Below, piece by piece: positions 33,958 to 45,382 of a stretch of DNA of 64,000 bases; position 1 is the stretch's first letter, and each line of letters starts with the position of its first letter. The stretch is from Ostrinia nubilalis. Lineage: Eukaryota; Arthropoda; Insecta; Lepidoptera; Crambidae. The position numbers and the translations under genes were made by a program. The stretch lies in NCBI RefSeq assembly GCF_963855985.1, contig NC_087091.1, forward strand, positions 14,328,154 through 14,392,153, read 5' to 3'. The notes below the pieces were generated by a model. It saw nothing but the letters and a program-made list of their open reading frames with translations. It ran no database searches and was not told the origin of the DNA.

Positions 33958-35636
33958 CGTGCGGGGGCTGCAAAATCATGTTGTGACGTCACGCGCGAAT
34001 ATTGGAAATTTTTGAAAATTTTAAAAAGTCCGTAAACTTCTCGAGGCTCTATCTTCGGTAATACTGGATGGATTGAGGTGAAATAAAAACTAGTGTAATG
34101 TGTGTGATCTAAACTTTAAATTAAGTCATAATTTAACTTAATATTACAACTTATGCGTGTTGTCCATTACCACTAAATTGCCCAATTTGAGTGTCAAATA
34201 CTTTTCACCAACTTTATTCAATAAAAAGTTGATGTCAAATACATTTCCGCAATTCGTTAGTAGATACTTTAGCCCGCTGAATTTGTGGTTGCGTGTTCAC
34301 AAAAACCGCCCAACTCGTCGAGCATTTTGTAATAAATATCGCCAACTGTTTCCATCTAATTCCTAATTTTTTGCCGACTTCGGCTACTGTTTTGCCTTCA
34401 TAAAGTAAGTTTGGTATTTCTGAATTGTTGCGGTATCGATTCCGATTCGTGTGGCTTTTTGCGTTGCCTGTGTTGAGATTCCAGTTGGTATTTAAATAGT
34501 TAGGTGTTAGTTAAACATGATACTGATTTGTAAAACGTTTAAACTAATCAATCATGTGATCATGTGCAAACAATGTACGATAAAATTCTCATAATTGTGT
34601 CGTGCCATGTGTTATTATAACATAACATTAATTTCATCAATACATTGTTCTCTATGCGTAGATAGATTTCTCCCATTAAATGGATTTAGACAATAACTTT
34701 CAACGAACTCTGAAATTACTTTTCATTCCTTTTTCTCCCCAAGTTTTTTTGCGATAAAATTTAGCCTTAAATCTTCGCAATACCTAAACGATCTTTATAC
34801 AATCCAGCAGATTTTTAAATTTTCCTTGAAATTCCTTGACTTGCACGAAATACTCGTAGGTACTGTACCAAAACTCAATATAGGTTATGGTCCCTAGAAT
34901 TCCTATAAGTTCCTCAACCTAATTGAGAGTGGAGAGCTCGTTATGTGAGCTATTCGAGCGATCGGAGCAGTCAGGTCTTTCTCGAATAGAATTCTGCACA
35001 TTCTAGGCTTTTAATCTTTGAAAAATTTCCAATAGGTCCGATGCAGAGGAAATGTTTTGGATTATTATAAAAAAAGGAATTACATCAGTAAAAGATACCT
35101 TTTGCTAGTGATGTTGATTTCAGTTATCGTAACATATTTACGCGGGAAAATGCACTGCACTTGGGGCACACACATTTGTGGTCTGCCAAACTTCATTTCC
35201 TACCTCATTACCTACAGCGCTTTTCTTGGAAAACATTTCCTTTCTAAAATTAATTTTTAATATTACTCATAGCTATGATAGATAATAATATTCATAAATT
35301 TTTGTCATAGGGAGAACAATTCATAGCGAAAAACTTTTTTGAAACTATTTTCCTAAGTCAATTGTTTGGAAGAGTCAAAATATCCATATTTAAACCTACC
35401 AATTGCACAAATTGGGACTAACGAATTATTTACATTATGTATTCTAGAACCTAATAATGCTTTTGGCAAGTAAATTCAGTAACTTAACCACGAAACTAGT
35501 AACAATGGACTACATGCCTGCACATCGTCCGTAATTGAGGAACGAAGTTGCAAGGTCGGGACATGGGCCAAGACGTCTAACTCGTAAATAGGCTGGGCTC
35601 TAGGGACTTTAGTGTACAACCTAGAACAGGGATTCT
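33958..35636. other. No recognisable gene
   Basis: AT-rich. A minus-strand reading at 34150-34190 (KLGNLVVMDN) faintly recalls a DDE transposase second-Asp motif, but the frame around it is broken and I do not call it. Confidence 0.45.
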
Positions 35637-35949
35637 CAAACTTTCAGCTCCACGAAACCCTGTTATGGTTTTCAGGTGACAGCGAACCCCTTAACTAGCT
35701 AATTAAATCCCCCTCCCCCCAAGGTTTTAATTTATAATTTAATCAAGAGTACCAAATAAAGTACTATAGAAATGTCATTTTAATATTAATGTGATGGGTG
35801 TGCTTGTTTCTTTTCGCAAATGGAGTCAATTTTAGGAGTAATTTTGGACAATTTTATTTTAATCTTAATTCTGCCACCATTACGTATATCTTGTCGCGAA
35901 CCCCCGACGAACCCCTAGGGATACGCTAACCCCACTTTGAGAAACCCTG
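35637..35949. mobile_element. Non-autonomous hAT-like element
   Basis: Termini CAGGGATTCTCAAACTTTC and, inverted, CAGGGTTTCTCAAAGTGG. Flanking octamers ACCTAGAA and ACCTAGGA differ at one base, supporting an 8-bp hAT target duplication. The 313-bp interior contains C-rich runs (CCCCCTCCCCCC) and CGAACCCC motifs and no transposase. The terminal core TTCTCAAA is shared with the element at 861-1072. Confidence 0.8.
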
Positions 35950-35987
35950 ACCTAGGATATTCAGAATGTGAAGGACTTTAGACCTTA

Positions 35988-36128
35988 TGGCGCAAGTACA
36001 CTGCGGGAAATTGATCGAGATGAAGCGCGAGCCCGCACACCGAAATATGGGCGACGCACTGCGAAACTAACTGAAGTGCATGTTTACACTACGTCTCGAT
36101 CAACTTCCCGCATAGTGTACTTGCGCCA
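35988..36128. mobile_element. 141-bp MITE with TTA target duplication
   Basis: The left end TGGCGCAAGTACACTGCGGG is matched by the right end (complement TGGCGCAAGTACACTATGCG). The inverted similarity extends about 36 bp through TTGATCGAGA. TTA sits directly outside both ends (35985-35987, 36129-36131). TIR plus TTA duplication fits a PIF/Harbinger-type MITE. The frame 35968-36186 crosses it by chance. Confidence 0.8.
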
Positions 36129-36131
36129 TTA

Positions 36132-37888
36132 TTCTGTTAGAATGAATGTAGAGATTTTGTACAGTGTGCAACAGAGTATTAAATGAAGAGCGCTGTACAT
36201 GAGGAACGTTGCGGGCTCTAAATGATACCATGTTCGTTTATCTGTTGGTTTAATAGTTAATTAACGTTCAGATACTGCAAAATGAAATATTCTGATGAAT
36301 AGAAACAATCTATGAGGCTATTTGTTTTTGAATAATAATATTTCAAGCCTATAACTTAAATGTATCGTATAAAGGCTAACATTATATTTCTCCTTGACAT
36401 TCAGTTTCTCTGAAATTCGCCCATTTAACAAGAACAGTCAAGGCTCTATCAAATCAATATGTCGACAATGAAGATAGTGTGAAATTGGTAGTTAGGTATA
36501 GACAATAGGTAGGTAATAATTAACATAAGGGCTTCGATAAATTGACCAGTTTTGGAATACCGAGGAATTCTTTAAAGGCAACTGTATTTTAGGCTTAGAA
36601 GATAAGGAGAGAATGTAAAGAGCCCCTGACCCTTCTTAATTATTTTGACGTTTCTAAGTGCCAAATTTTATTGATCAAAACTGAATAAATATTTTTCGTT
36701 TTCATTATAATTTTGTGTTAATATTTACAAAAATATGACTTAGCAACTAATTTAAATAAACTAATAGGTGAATTACCTATTCGTAAACAAAAACACCATC
36801 AATCATTAGGTTGGTTTAAATTAAAATTAATCCAATGAATATACCAGAGAAAGCAATAACACCGTTGTAGTCGCATACAATCGAGATTATATTTGCCAAT
36901 ACTCCAGTATTATATTTCACCAAAGATTTTGGCGGCAGAATTTAATATCATCCCCTCTTTTCATGGGAAGGCAAATACATTTGTTTGTATTATTACCGAG
37001 CAAAACGAACGATGTTTACCACATATTGCGTGGGCGAGAGCAAACACGTAAGGACTTTGCTAAATTAATATCCTTTTAGGCATTCCGCTTACATTTCTGT
37101 TTAAAAGGTTTTAATTTTAATTTAAGCCGTTGACATCTTTGGCTTAGCAAGGCTTACGGTTGACCTCGTTTTGTGGTTAAAAATACGACGAGGTTTTGTA
37201 GTTTACAAGCTTAAAACATCTTTTTTGGAGAAATAGGCAACTCCAATTAAAAATATCATAAAAAAGAAGAGTTTTTGTGGGGTTGAGTTTCTCGGCTGAC
37301 AAGCGGGGTGAAGGGCTCCAAATAACAACACCGCGTTGATGCAAAAATGGGGTACTTTTATTTCAAAGTACGGGGCAGATACAAAAATGAGGTGCGGGCG
37401 TCTCCCGTCCGTAGACCAATTCCCGCAAGGACGTTGGACACAGACGCGGGAGAATCGCTGGCAATTTGTAATTAGGCGTTCGGAAGTCCCAATCTGTGAT
37501 TCCCCTAAAGAACGTCACAGTCGGATGCAACCTTGGCTTATTACTTACGCCTCACAAAACTTACTATATTCAACATAATCGTCGGAAGGTCTTTAAGGGG
37601 AAAAAAATCTGGACACCGCGGTGTAGAAATCGACTCTCAATGTGCTAGTGTCATCTAGCGGCGAGCGGCGCAAACATTTCCTAGACTGGATAGATCTTGC
37701 AATAAGCACGGTGATCCGCGGAGGCTTGGTAATGCAGGCGAACACCACGAGATGGCGCTAGTAGTATTTATTGATTGATAAATGCGATATTGTTACAGAG
37801 TTTGTTTGTTTCTTGGCTAAACCCAATAATCTCAAGAACTACTGGTTCGATTTGAAAAAAATATAGCTCATTTATTGAAGAAAGTTTA
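36132..37888. other. No recognisable gene
   Basis: Mostly AT-rich. A GC-richer patch at 37320-37560 has an 80-codon frame without a known motif. Around 37650-37770 there are TCATCTAGCGGCGA and AGATGGCGCTAGTA motifs in opposite orientations, possibly eroded ends of a small element. Confidence 0.5.
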
Positions 37889-38259
37889 TTAACCCTACAG
37901 TGGTCGCGTGGATTACACCCGTAATCCACTCGTGCAAATTGTCGAATATTTTGAAATCGGTCAACGCGATCGTTTTGATACTTCGTGTACTTTAAGTTGC
38001 ATAGTCGAAGATCACACTTAATGACGTGTGAGCGCCAGGTCGCTTGTGGATGTGTCGCAGGAGCCCCGTAAATGCCAATGGTCTACCCGTGTAATCCGCG
38101 CGACCAATTACGTAAGTATTTTTTAAGTAACCTTTTTTACTTAATGTGTTTGTTTTTGCATTATTAGTGTAAATTAATGCTTTATAATAAATAATTACGG
38201 CATAGGTATGTATTTACATTTGTGTTTTCAATAAAATCATTGTATTTCAGATAAAAATC

Positions 38260-38432
38260 ATGAACAATAGACAAAAAGCACAAATTGCGGAATGGCTAGA
38301 AGTAATTGACAATGAAAGCGTATCTTCTAGCGACTCTTCGGTTTCTGATGAAGAAGTGCACATTCTTCCACAAGAGAACAAGTTTCTCAGACCAGTGATT
38401 AGCCATCTAACTCAGAACCGGGTGCGCCAAAG
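38260..38432 (+). pseudogene. piggyBac transposase, N-terminal remnant
   Basis: The frame starts MNNRQKAQIAEWLEVI and continues with an acidic, serine-rich stretch (VSSSDSSVSDEEVH), as is usual for the disordered N-terminus of piggyBac-like transposases. A TTTCAG acceptor-like site lies just upstream (38245-38250), so a small intron in the 5' UTR is possible. From about 38433 the reading frame enters inserted sequence and soon becomes hydrophobic nonsense, ending at 38682. The assignment depends mainly on position inside the TTAA-flanked element. Confidence 0.6.
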
Positions 38433-38730
38433 TTCACCTAAATTTTCAACTCCGAAAATTGGAAGTCCGAAAATGTTCTTCCTAAAATTTTTCATCCTAA
38501 CAATCACAATTCCTAACTACTCTGTTTCTAATGTTCATAATTCCGAATCATTCAACTTCATAATGTCATTAGCAATAAACATATTTTATACTTTTATTTG
38601 TTCTCCTAGATTTTCTCAACATAACCATATTTTACACTATTATTCAAAGTCATATCTTTTTTGTTTAGATTTCTTTCTTTGACGATTTATATTAAAGTTC
38701 AAGTTTGTTGGCATTAGCACGTATACTTGA

Positions 38731-39628
38731 GTCCCGCTCTAGTCATTCAGTCAAGTTCCAGAAACGAATCGGTCCTATTCATAATTATTGGTTTAGGTTA
38801 GGTTAGAACTGTGACCACAACGCACGAGCCGAGCGAGCGAAGCCAGAATCCCGCTCCAGTCATTCAGTCAAGTTCCAGAAACGAATCGGTCCTATTCATA
38901 AATTGGTTTAGGTTAGGTTAGAACTGTGACCACAACGCACGAGCCGATCGAGCGAAGCCAGAGTCCCGCTCCAGTCATTCAGTCAAGTTCCAGAATCGAA
39001 TCGGTCCTATTCATAATTATTGGTTTAGGTTAGGTTAGAACTGTGACCTCAACGCACGAGCCGAGCGAGCGAAGCCAGAGTCCCGCCCCAGTCATTCAGT
39101 CAAGTTCCAGAAACGAATCGGTCCTATTCATAAATTGGTTTAGGTTAGGTTAGAACTGTGACTACCACGCACGAGCCGAGCGAGCGAAGCCAGAGTCCCG
39201 CTCCAGTCATTCAGTCAAGTTCCAGAAACGAATCGGTCCTATTCATAATTATTGGTTTAGGTTAGGTTAGAACTGTGACCACAACGCACGAGCCGAGCGA
39301 GCGAAGCCAGAGTCCCGCTCCAGTCATTCGGTCAAGTTCCAGAATCGAAACGGTCCTATTCATAATTATTGGTTTAGGTTAGGTTAGAACTGTGACCACA
39401 ACGCACGAGCCGAGCGAGCGAAGCCAGAGTCCCGCTCCAGTCATTCAGTCAAGTTCCAGAAACGAATCGGTCCTATTCATAATTATTGGTTTAGGTTAGG
39501 TTAGAACTGTGACCACAACGCACGAGCCGAGCGAGCAAAGCCAGTGTCCCGCTCCAGTTTTTCAGTCAAGTTCCAGAAACGAATCGGTCTATTCATTATT
39601 ATTGGTTTAGGTTAGAACTGTGGCCTTA
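38731..39628 (+). repeat. Satellite array: seven full 115/117-bp units plus a partial eighth
   Basis: Units start with the pentamer-rich GTCCCGCTCCAGTCATTCAG at 38731, 38848 (ATCCC), 38963, 39080, 39195, 39312, 39429 and 39546. Unit lengths run 117, 115, 117, 115, 117, 117, 117; the 115-bp form lacks TT in ATAATTATTGG. Each has GGTTTAGGTTAGGTTAGAAC, which contains two TTAGG motifs, and GCACGAGCCGAGCGAGCGAA. Copies differ by only a few bases. The last unit is truncated after TAGAACTGTGGCC. Confidence 0.95.
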
Positions 39629-39639
39629 CGTTTCATTCG

Positions 39640-39685
39640 CGAAGAACGTACTTCTGTACGTAGTATTTATTATTATTCTATGGTA
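39640..39685 (+). repeat. CTTCTGTACGTAGTATTTATT motif, shared with 55848-55895
   Basis: GCGAAGAACGTACTTCTGTA, CGTAGTATTTATTATTATTC, TATGG recurs almost unchanged at 55848-55895. It looks like the 3' tail of a dispersed family. Confidence 0.55.
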
Positions 39686-39937
39686 TGAGTGAAAATATTA
39701 TGGTAATGTTTAGGGATAAAAGTGCTATGATAAAAAACAGTAGGAGTTTAAATATATTTACATAAATGATATTATTAATTACAATTTTTGGAAACATGAG
39801 TGTTATGAACATCGCCGGTAGCACTACAAATAGTATGAATGAAAACTTTAGGTTGAAAAATTTTAGGAAGAGTGATCATTCGGATTTAAAATCGTTAGGA
39901 AGAACAATTTCGGGTAAATAACTTTAGGTGAGCCAAT

Positions 39938-40099
39938 ATGGACCCCTCAGAACCATCACAGCGGAGGTTTTTAGGTCGCTATTTTGACTGCGGAAGAAAG
40001 CGAAATAAAAGTTCTGGAAATACTTGTAATTCGTGCAACAAATTTATTTGTCCTTATCATTCCATGATGACCTGTATCTCTTTTTCAAAATATAATTAA
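39938..40099 (+). pseudogene. piggyBac transposase, C-terminal cysteine-rich domain remnant
   Basis: The frame 39938-40099 reads RFLGRYFDCGRKRNKSSG, then CNSCNKFICPYHSMMTC and a short end before TAA. Cysteine and histidine spacing (C, then C-x2-C, then C-x2-H, then C) fits the zinc-binding C-terminal domain of piggyBac transposases, which binds the subterminal DNA. Only this exon-like end survives; the catalytic aspartates would have been encoded in the lost middle. It lies 283 bp from the right terminus, as expected for this family. Confidence 0.72.
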
Positions 40100-40386
40100 T
40101 AAATAAGTGCAATTAGAACTGAATAATTTCTGAACTGCCAAAGTTGACATTTTCTTGATGAAAAATGATGATTTTTATGTTTTGGTTAATTTATAAAAAC
40201 TGAGAAGAACTTCTCGTTTCTTTGTCTGATTATTTCATTAACTAATACATAACAATAAATATAAAAAATAAAGAAACATGTTTTTATAAAGAGATGTCTT
40301 CTTTTTTTACTCCATAAAATGGCTTACGCATGTAATCCACGCGACCATTTACGTAATATTTTAGAGCGCGACCACCGTAGGGTTAA

Positions 40387-41063
40387 AAATAAATAGGTAC
40401 CACCACGCTACGACAATACGGAAAAATATTCAAACTATTTTCACGCGTACGAAGTCGCGGGCTTAGATAGAGTTAAATAAAATAAAATATTTTTGAAATA
40501 ATATGAATACTCACTCGAAATGTCAACTGAATAACTTACATAAGATTAACAAAAAGTGTCCTTGCTCCGCGTGAGAGATCAAACCAAACCATATTATGAA
40601 ACTTTACTTTCTTTTTCTGTTTTGAGCAGAGGGACATGCTTTTTATACTAGTCAAACAAAATAAATCAGAATTCAGAATACTTTATGATTTTTTTGTACG
40701 TCATAAATATTTTTAATAAATAGTAACATAAATTTTTAATTAGGTACAAATCTTACGTATCATCATTACAGCATTAATACAAAAGAATATGTCACCGTAT
40801 TATTTTAAGATCTTTTATTATCGCCTGCAGCAATAAAGCAAGATTATTATGTCAAAAAAATACTGCAAAAACTTTAATCGATTGTGATTGGTTGAGCCGA
40901 TCACATAATTGTGTATTGACATTCGTCAAGTCGGTTTCTTTATAAGTTTATAAGTTGTAATGAGTAAAGACATCTCAATCGGTAAGTGTTGATCGACAGT
41001 CTGAATTGGTCCAGTGGTGTTTTCCATAGCTATCTTGTGTGCTAGCGTGACGCAATGTGTACG
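40387..41063. other. No recognisable gene
   Basis: AT-rich flank of the piggyBac element; nothing supported. Confidence 0.45.
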
Positions 41064-41375
41064 TAGGGTTGCCAAAACACAAAAGCCGGACTCGGTGCTT
41101 AATTTGGCCGGACATTTAACCCTAAAAGACGGAAATACCTTTTTTAATGCTACGTGCAATTAGTCTCATACCTCATGAGTGAGTACTATCTACTATCATC
41201 TTCGAATCGATAGCCCAACATCATGATACGCGCGTGTGTCCGATATTACTTATTCTGTGGCTCAATTTTCGACTGGCGTGAAGCCGGACGGGCATGCCCG
41301 ACAAGCGAATATTTGGCCGGACAAGTCCGTAAAAAGCCAAACATGTCCGGCTAAAACCGGACATCTGGCAACCCT
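41064..41375. mobile_element. TIR element with TAGGGTTGCCA ends
   Basis: The left end TAGGGTTGCCAAAACACAAA and right end (inverted TAGGGTTGCCAGATGTCCGG) share an 11-bp terminus, followed on both sides by GGCCGGACA or TCCGGC-AAAACCGG motifs. Flanking octamers TGTGTACG and TGTATACA agree at 6 of 8, suggesting a hAT-like insertion. Frames at 40926-41159 and 41236-41427 run through it and are not genes. Confidence 0.65.
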
Positions 41376-43668
41376 ATGTATACATGTGTGTCATCGCAAA
41401 GTATGCGCGGTGGAGAAATGCGCGTGACACGCTCCGCTGCGCTCTTTTTACGCGTCGGGGGTGCGCGGGCGCGGGCTTGACGTTCTATTTTCAAATTGTC
41501 TTTGATTTAAATGTTGTCTTTCTCTGAGCTTGATGTATAGTTTGGGAGCAAAAGAAAATATGGATGACATTGTAATTAAACGAGCAATCTAGTACGTTTA
41601 GTAACGTTGACTCTACCACTACAAGTTTTTGAAGTGTAGCCTGGCAGTTTGCATGCCAGAGCATTACGACAGAGATCAGGGTCATTCCCCACGCAATAGA
41701 AGCACATTAAGTTTGTATGAACATAATGTTTACCTATATGTTTGTCTGGGTGATCTTTATATGCATTTTTAACTCATTAAAATTTTTATTTTTCTCTTCC
41801 GTCGTTCTTCAGGAAGTCCTTTTCACTTTTCTTCATCGAATCTAATCTAACATCTCAATAAACAAATAAGTATTCAAACAGAACACAGAAACTACTAGGT
41901 ATTTACTCACGAATAACTTCATGATGAAAATGTGAACTGATTATTTACGGGCTGTTAAATGATAATAACAGTGAAATATTGTCAAATAAAGTCCCATTTT
42001 AGTGATAAGTCAGCCGTGTCTAAAGTCTGATTGGATTAGTGTCAACTCGAATAATGGCGCCATTATTAAATTTGCTATTAAAATAACATTGCTATTCGTT
42101 TGTAACAATAACACGAGGTCAGCGACGAGTCAACACATTTAATAGGCTTTAGTGAATCAGTCTAATTTAGTTTATTTGTATTTGTTTAGTAGCAGTCTTC
42201 AAGAATTGTAAGTGTTAATTTAGAAAGTAGATTTGTTTTATATCGTCATTTTGATAGCATTATTGCAAATGAATCATTCCTAAAAGTTAGGTGACTGCTT
42301 TTAAATGCCTCTACATGTATAGGGTTTTCAAAAAGCAGTTTTCCTCTGGAATCTGGATTGATTCAGTGATCGCATAATTGAGGTGAGGTCAAAACTTAAC
42401 TTAGGTGACGTTTTATCCGAGGAAATTTCAACCGAGGATGAATTGTCTCCCTTTCAAATTGTTCAATGTCGAATCATCCGTTAATGAATCGTCGAAACGT
42501 CATCTGAGTCAAATAATTATGTTTCAAAGTTAGTCGGTTTTTTTGGCTTGCAATGTTGGCATTATCTCGTACTTTAGGTGCCGCCAAGGACCATTCTTTC
42601 TGCTTCTAATTACAATTAAGATGGTGAACGAAACTCGGTCAGATATTATCAATAAGATATGCAGTTATTTGAAAAGTTCCATTCAATTGTAGTTTCTATT
42701 ATTTGCATATCAAAAGCGCAATCATCTTGCCGCGTGTGGTTACGGTTGGTAACTGTTTAAACGGTCTGTTATTTGTTTAATTTCTTGCTATTTAATTTGA
42801 TCTGGCATTGTTCCTGATGCTAAGAATTTCTTTCACTTGAATAAAAAAAAATAGTAGGTAAATGTTTAAGACCCATAAGCATTTTTGCCATTTTATACCG
42901 CAGCAATGCTGACAAGATAACAAAAGCGTATAGTTTCATTAATAGGCAATTAAGCAGTGCCTACCTGGCAGGGTTTTATTGATGAAAATTAGAGGTTTGA
43001 AGTAGGAAAATAATAACTGTAACTGCCTATTAATATTTACTTAACATTCAGTTGCTAGTCTATGCACTTCTAATAGTCTTGTATAGACGGTACGGTACAC
43101 TAAGCTAAACTGTGGCATCCTATGTAAGTAGTTATAAAGAGTACTATTTTCCAGCGAAAATGTATAGTTTGAAGTAACGAAAATATAAACATAAATGTAG
43201 AGCACATTTTGCGCTCGTTTCCCGACCACATCCTACCGAGCTCATTCGTTATTAATCCAGATCTATTCGGAATAGCCCCCCAGCCTCGACCAGTATTCAT
43301 ACCATCCAGCCTCCCATCGAAAAACCCATTACCAACCTTATATCTACCAGCATAAGGCCAAAATTAAAACACCGCGTCATATTCACGTCTGTATCCTACA
43401 CATGACAGGACAACCCTTGTAAGTGACCCTTATTGCTAATAGACATAAGGCATATATTTTACAGGTTTTACGGGTCTTGTTACAGGCTATTCACCATACA
43501 GGGCGTCATGAATGTAATGACTGGCAGAATGTCCCTCGTGTAATGTTTTGCAAAACCACGCGGACTTGCGAATTTACTGAATGTGAGTTTTCATGGAAGA
43601 ATTTAAAATTTTGACTTGTAAATAAACAGTAGGTAAACTGTCTTTCATAATGGAACTATTTATTTGTA
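41376..43668. other. No recognisable gene
   Basis: Starts with a GC-rich 80-bp patch (CGCGTCGGGGGTGCGCGGGC near 41451) and is otherwise AT-rich with chance frames. Confidence 0.5.
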
Positions 43669-43802
43669 CAGTCAGCGTAAATAGTTCAGGACACCCAAAG
43701 TGGACAATAAGTTGACAACATAACAACCTTATTTCAATTTAAAACAACACGTCGCGAACTTTTTGGCTACTTTAGGTGACACGAACTATTTGAGGCTGAC
43801 TG
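43669..43802. mobile_element. 134-bp mariner-like MITE with TA duplication
   Basis: Left end CAGTCAGCGTAAATAGTT and right end (inverted CAGTCAGCCTCAAATAGTT) form TIRs, with TA immediately outside both (43667-43668, 43803-43804). CAGT termini and a TA target are the pattern of Tc1/mariner elements. The inner sequence has GGACACCCAAAG and CTTTAGGTGACACG in near-inverted arrangement. A partial relative may lie at 33355-33380 (CAGCGTAATATTTAGGACAC). Confidence 0.78.
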
Positions 43803-44164
43803 TACCTATTATGAAAATAAAATAAGCAGCCATCTTTTTACTAGATTTTCTTGTCAGTTGCCTCAACATCAACGTTGCAAAATTACTACACACCTGTTAC
43901 GCTAGCAATCTAAAGCTAATTTCGTTGCACATCACGTTGTCCTCAAAACCACAGTAAAGCTAAACAAGTAGGTTTAATTACTCATAGCTCATAATAATAT
44001 CGTGCCTTAATTAAAACTTGTATACTGTTTCTGTGGAAGTCTAGTATAAACTTAAGTCTAAATTAGTCTTAGATTCAAACCAAGCAAATCAGCAATGCAT
44101 TATCTCGAATTCTCGACTACCTGTAGACATAATTGTCTCTGAAAATTATGTGTATAGGGTGGAA

Positions 44165-44355
44165 TGAGTAAACGGGACTTCTCGTTCCCACCGCTGCAAC
44201 GCTGTGTAGCCACAGATCTACAGCTTGACCACCAATAACCCAACTAGAGAAGGTCAAGTTTGTTCCGGGGTAAAGCTGTACTGCCATTGGACCCGCAACG
44301 AAATTAATCAGAAGAACATAGGAAGAGTTCGAAGTTAAGTTTCGACTCCCTCCAG
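44165..44355 (-). repeat. Dispersed repeat family D, copy 2
   Basis: Reverse complement of 4436-4640 over nearly the whole length, including GATCTACAGCTTGACC, AATTAATCAGAAGAACATAG and a GACTCCCTCCA-like end. Its wide match defines the family consensus together with copy 1. Confidence 0.72.
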
Positions 44356-44779
44356 TGTAAAGAATAAAAAATATTATGGGTAGTTAGATATGAGAAAAAA
44401 AAAACAAACACAATAGGTATGTTTGATATTCACAGGCATATTACTGCATCTACTTTGACTGTGGCACATTGCAGCGAAAAAATGCAATTAACATTCTTCA
44501 GCGCGACGTTTACCTAAACTGTTAATTACAATACGGCCAGCCAACGGTGAAGATCCTGATAACGTTAATATTATAGCCGTAACACGTACGTCTCCGAACG
44601 CAATAGAAATTCTCAAATTGATTACATCGTCAGCTTGCGTTTGGAGAAAGTACTACCATATTTGGTTGTGAAAAACAAAACCAGTCTAATGCAGAGGCAT
44701 ATCAAACTAAATGTATATTGCAAAATAGCATCTAATCAGGTCAGTTTAGCTGTCCATTTGAACCATAGCCAGGTAGAAC

Positions 44780-44887
44780 GAAAACTTTAGCCGTAATATT
44801 ATAACAATAACCGGTGATTTTTGTAAGGAATTTGACAGATTTTTGACGATTATTAAAGTTAAAGTAAGATGGTATAACTCAGCCTTA
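44780..44887 (-). mobile_element. Palindromic GCACCATCTTA MITE, copy C (diverged)
   Basis: Contains TAGCCGTAATATTATAACAA, ACCGGTGATTTTTGTA, AAAGTTAAAGTAAGATGGTA and CTCAGCC in the same order as copy B. The left terminus is lost or mutated. Confidence 0.62.
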
Positions 44888-45382
44888 GTGTGATTTCAGC
44901 TAGTAAATTAAAAAGGACAAAAACAACAAACAATCAAATGAAGCCTGTTAAAACGCCGAAGAACAAGCAATTCATAATACCAAATCGAAAAACAAAACGG
45001 GTCCTGAAAACCAACAATAAACAAAAAAGGTATACCTACTTCCCGTGTGGAAATATAAAATAGTAAAACATACGTATTTTTGTATCAGCAGTAACATGAA
45101 ACCCATCATTATTTCGATACGTATCGGTATAACTCCAACGTGTATACGCTTATGTTCACGTTTTATTTACGACTGCAGACATGTTTATTGTTTATGATAG
45201 CTCCCAATAATTAATACTAGTCGTGCCGTAATTTATAGCTTTGCTAATCGGTTTAAATTTCAAATATTTTTACAGTTAACTCTCAACACAAGAGCAATAA
45301 AATTAAATTTCCCTCAGTATATGTTGCCAATTGAGTATTGCGATGGCTTGTAGGGGAGATCGAGATAAATTGTAGCAGAACA

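Larger units (their letters stand above)
38434..39931. mobile_element. Insertion inside the piggyBac, with TTTAGGTGA ends and satellite core
   Basis: The left end TCACCTAAA (38434-38442) and right end TTTAGGTGA (39923-39931) are exact inverted copies. Flanks GCCAAAGT and GCCAATAT agree at 6 of 8 positions, a possible eroded 8-bp duplication. Subterminal zones are mirror-like: TTCCTAA, ATCCTAAC and TTCCTAAC on the left against GTTAGGAAG, TTTTAGGAAG and TTTAGGTTG on the right. The centre is the 115/117-bp array. No coding frame is found. It may be a MITE or another non-autonomous element that carries a tandem repeat. Confidence 0.55.
37889..40386 (+). mobile_element. piggyBac-type transposon with TTAA target duplication, interrupted
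   Basis: The element proper is 37893-40382 (2,490 bp), flanked by TTAA at 37889-37892 and 40383-40386. The termini CCCTACAGTGGTCGCG and, inverted, CCCTACGGTGGTCGCG match at 15 of 16 positions. A subterminal motif GTAATCC(A/G)CGCGACC occurs inverted at the left end (about 37902-37916), again at about 38091-38105, and at 40333-40347, resembling the internal repeats that piggyBac transposases need. It retains the N-terminal and C-terminal parts of a transposase but the catalytic middle is missing, replaced by a 1.5-kb insertion with a satellite. It is therefore non-autonomous. Confidence 0.87.

Noticed and set aside
34150..34470. DDE transposase fragment on the minus strand
   Set aside because: Only a VVMDN-like motif is suggestive; the surrounding frame has several stops and no second motif.
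38433..38682. Continuation of the piggyBac transposase N-terminus
   Set aside because: After the insertion border the frame encodes an AT-driven hydrophobic string without family motifs.
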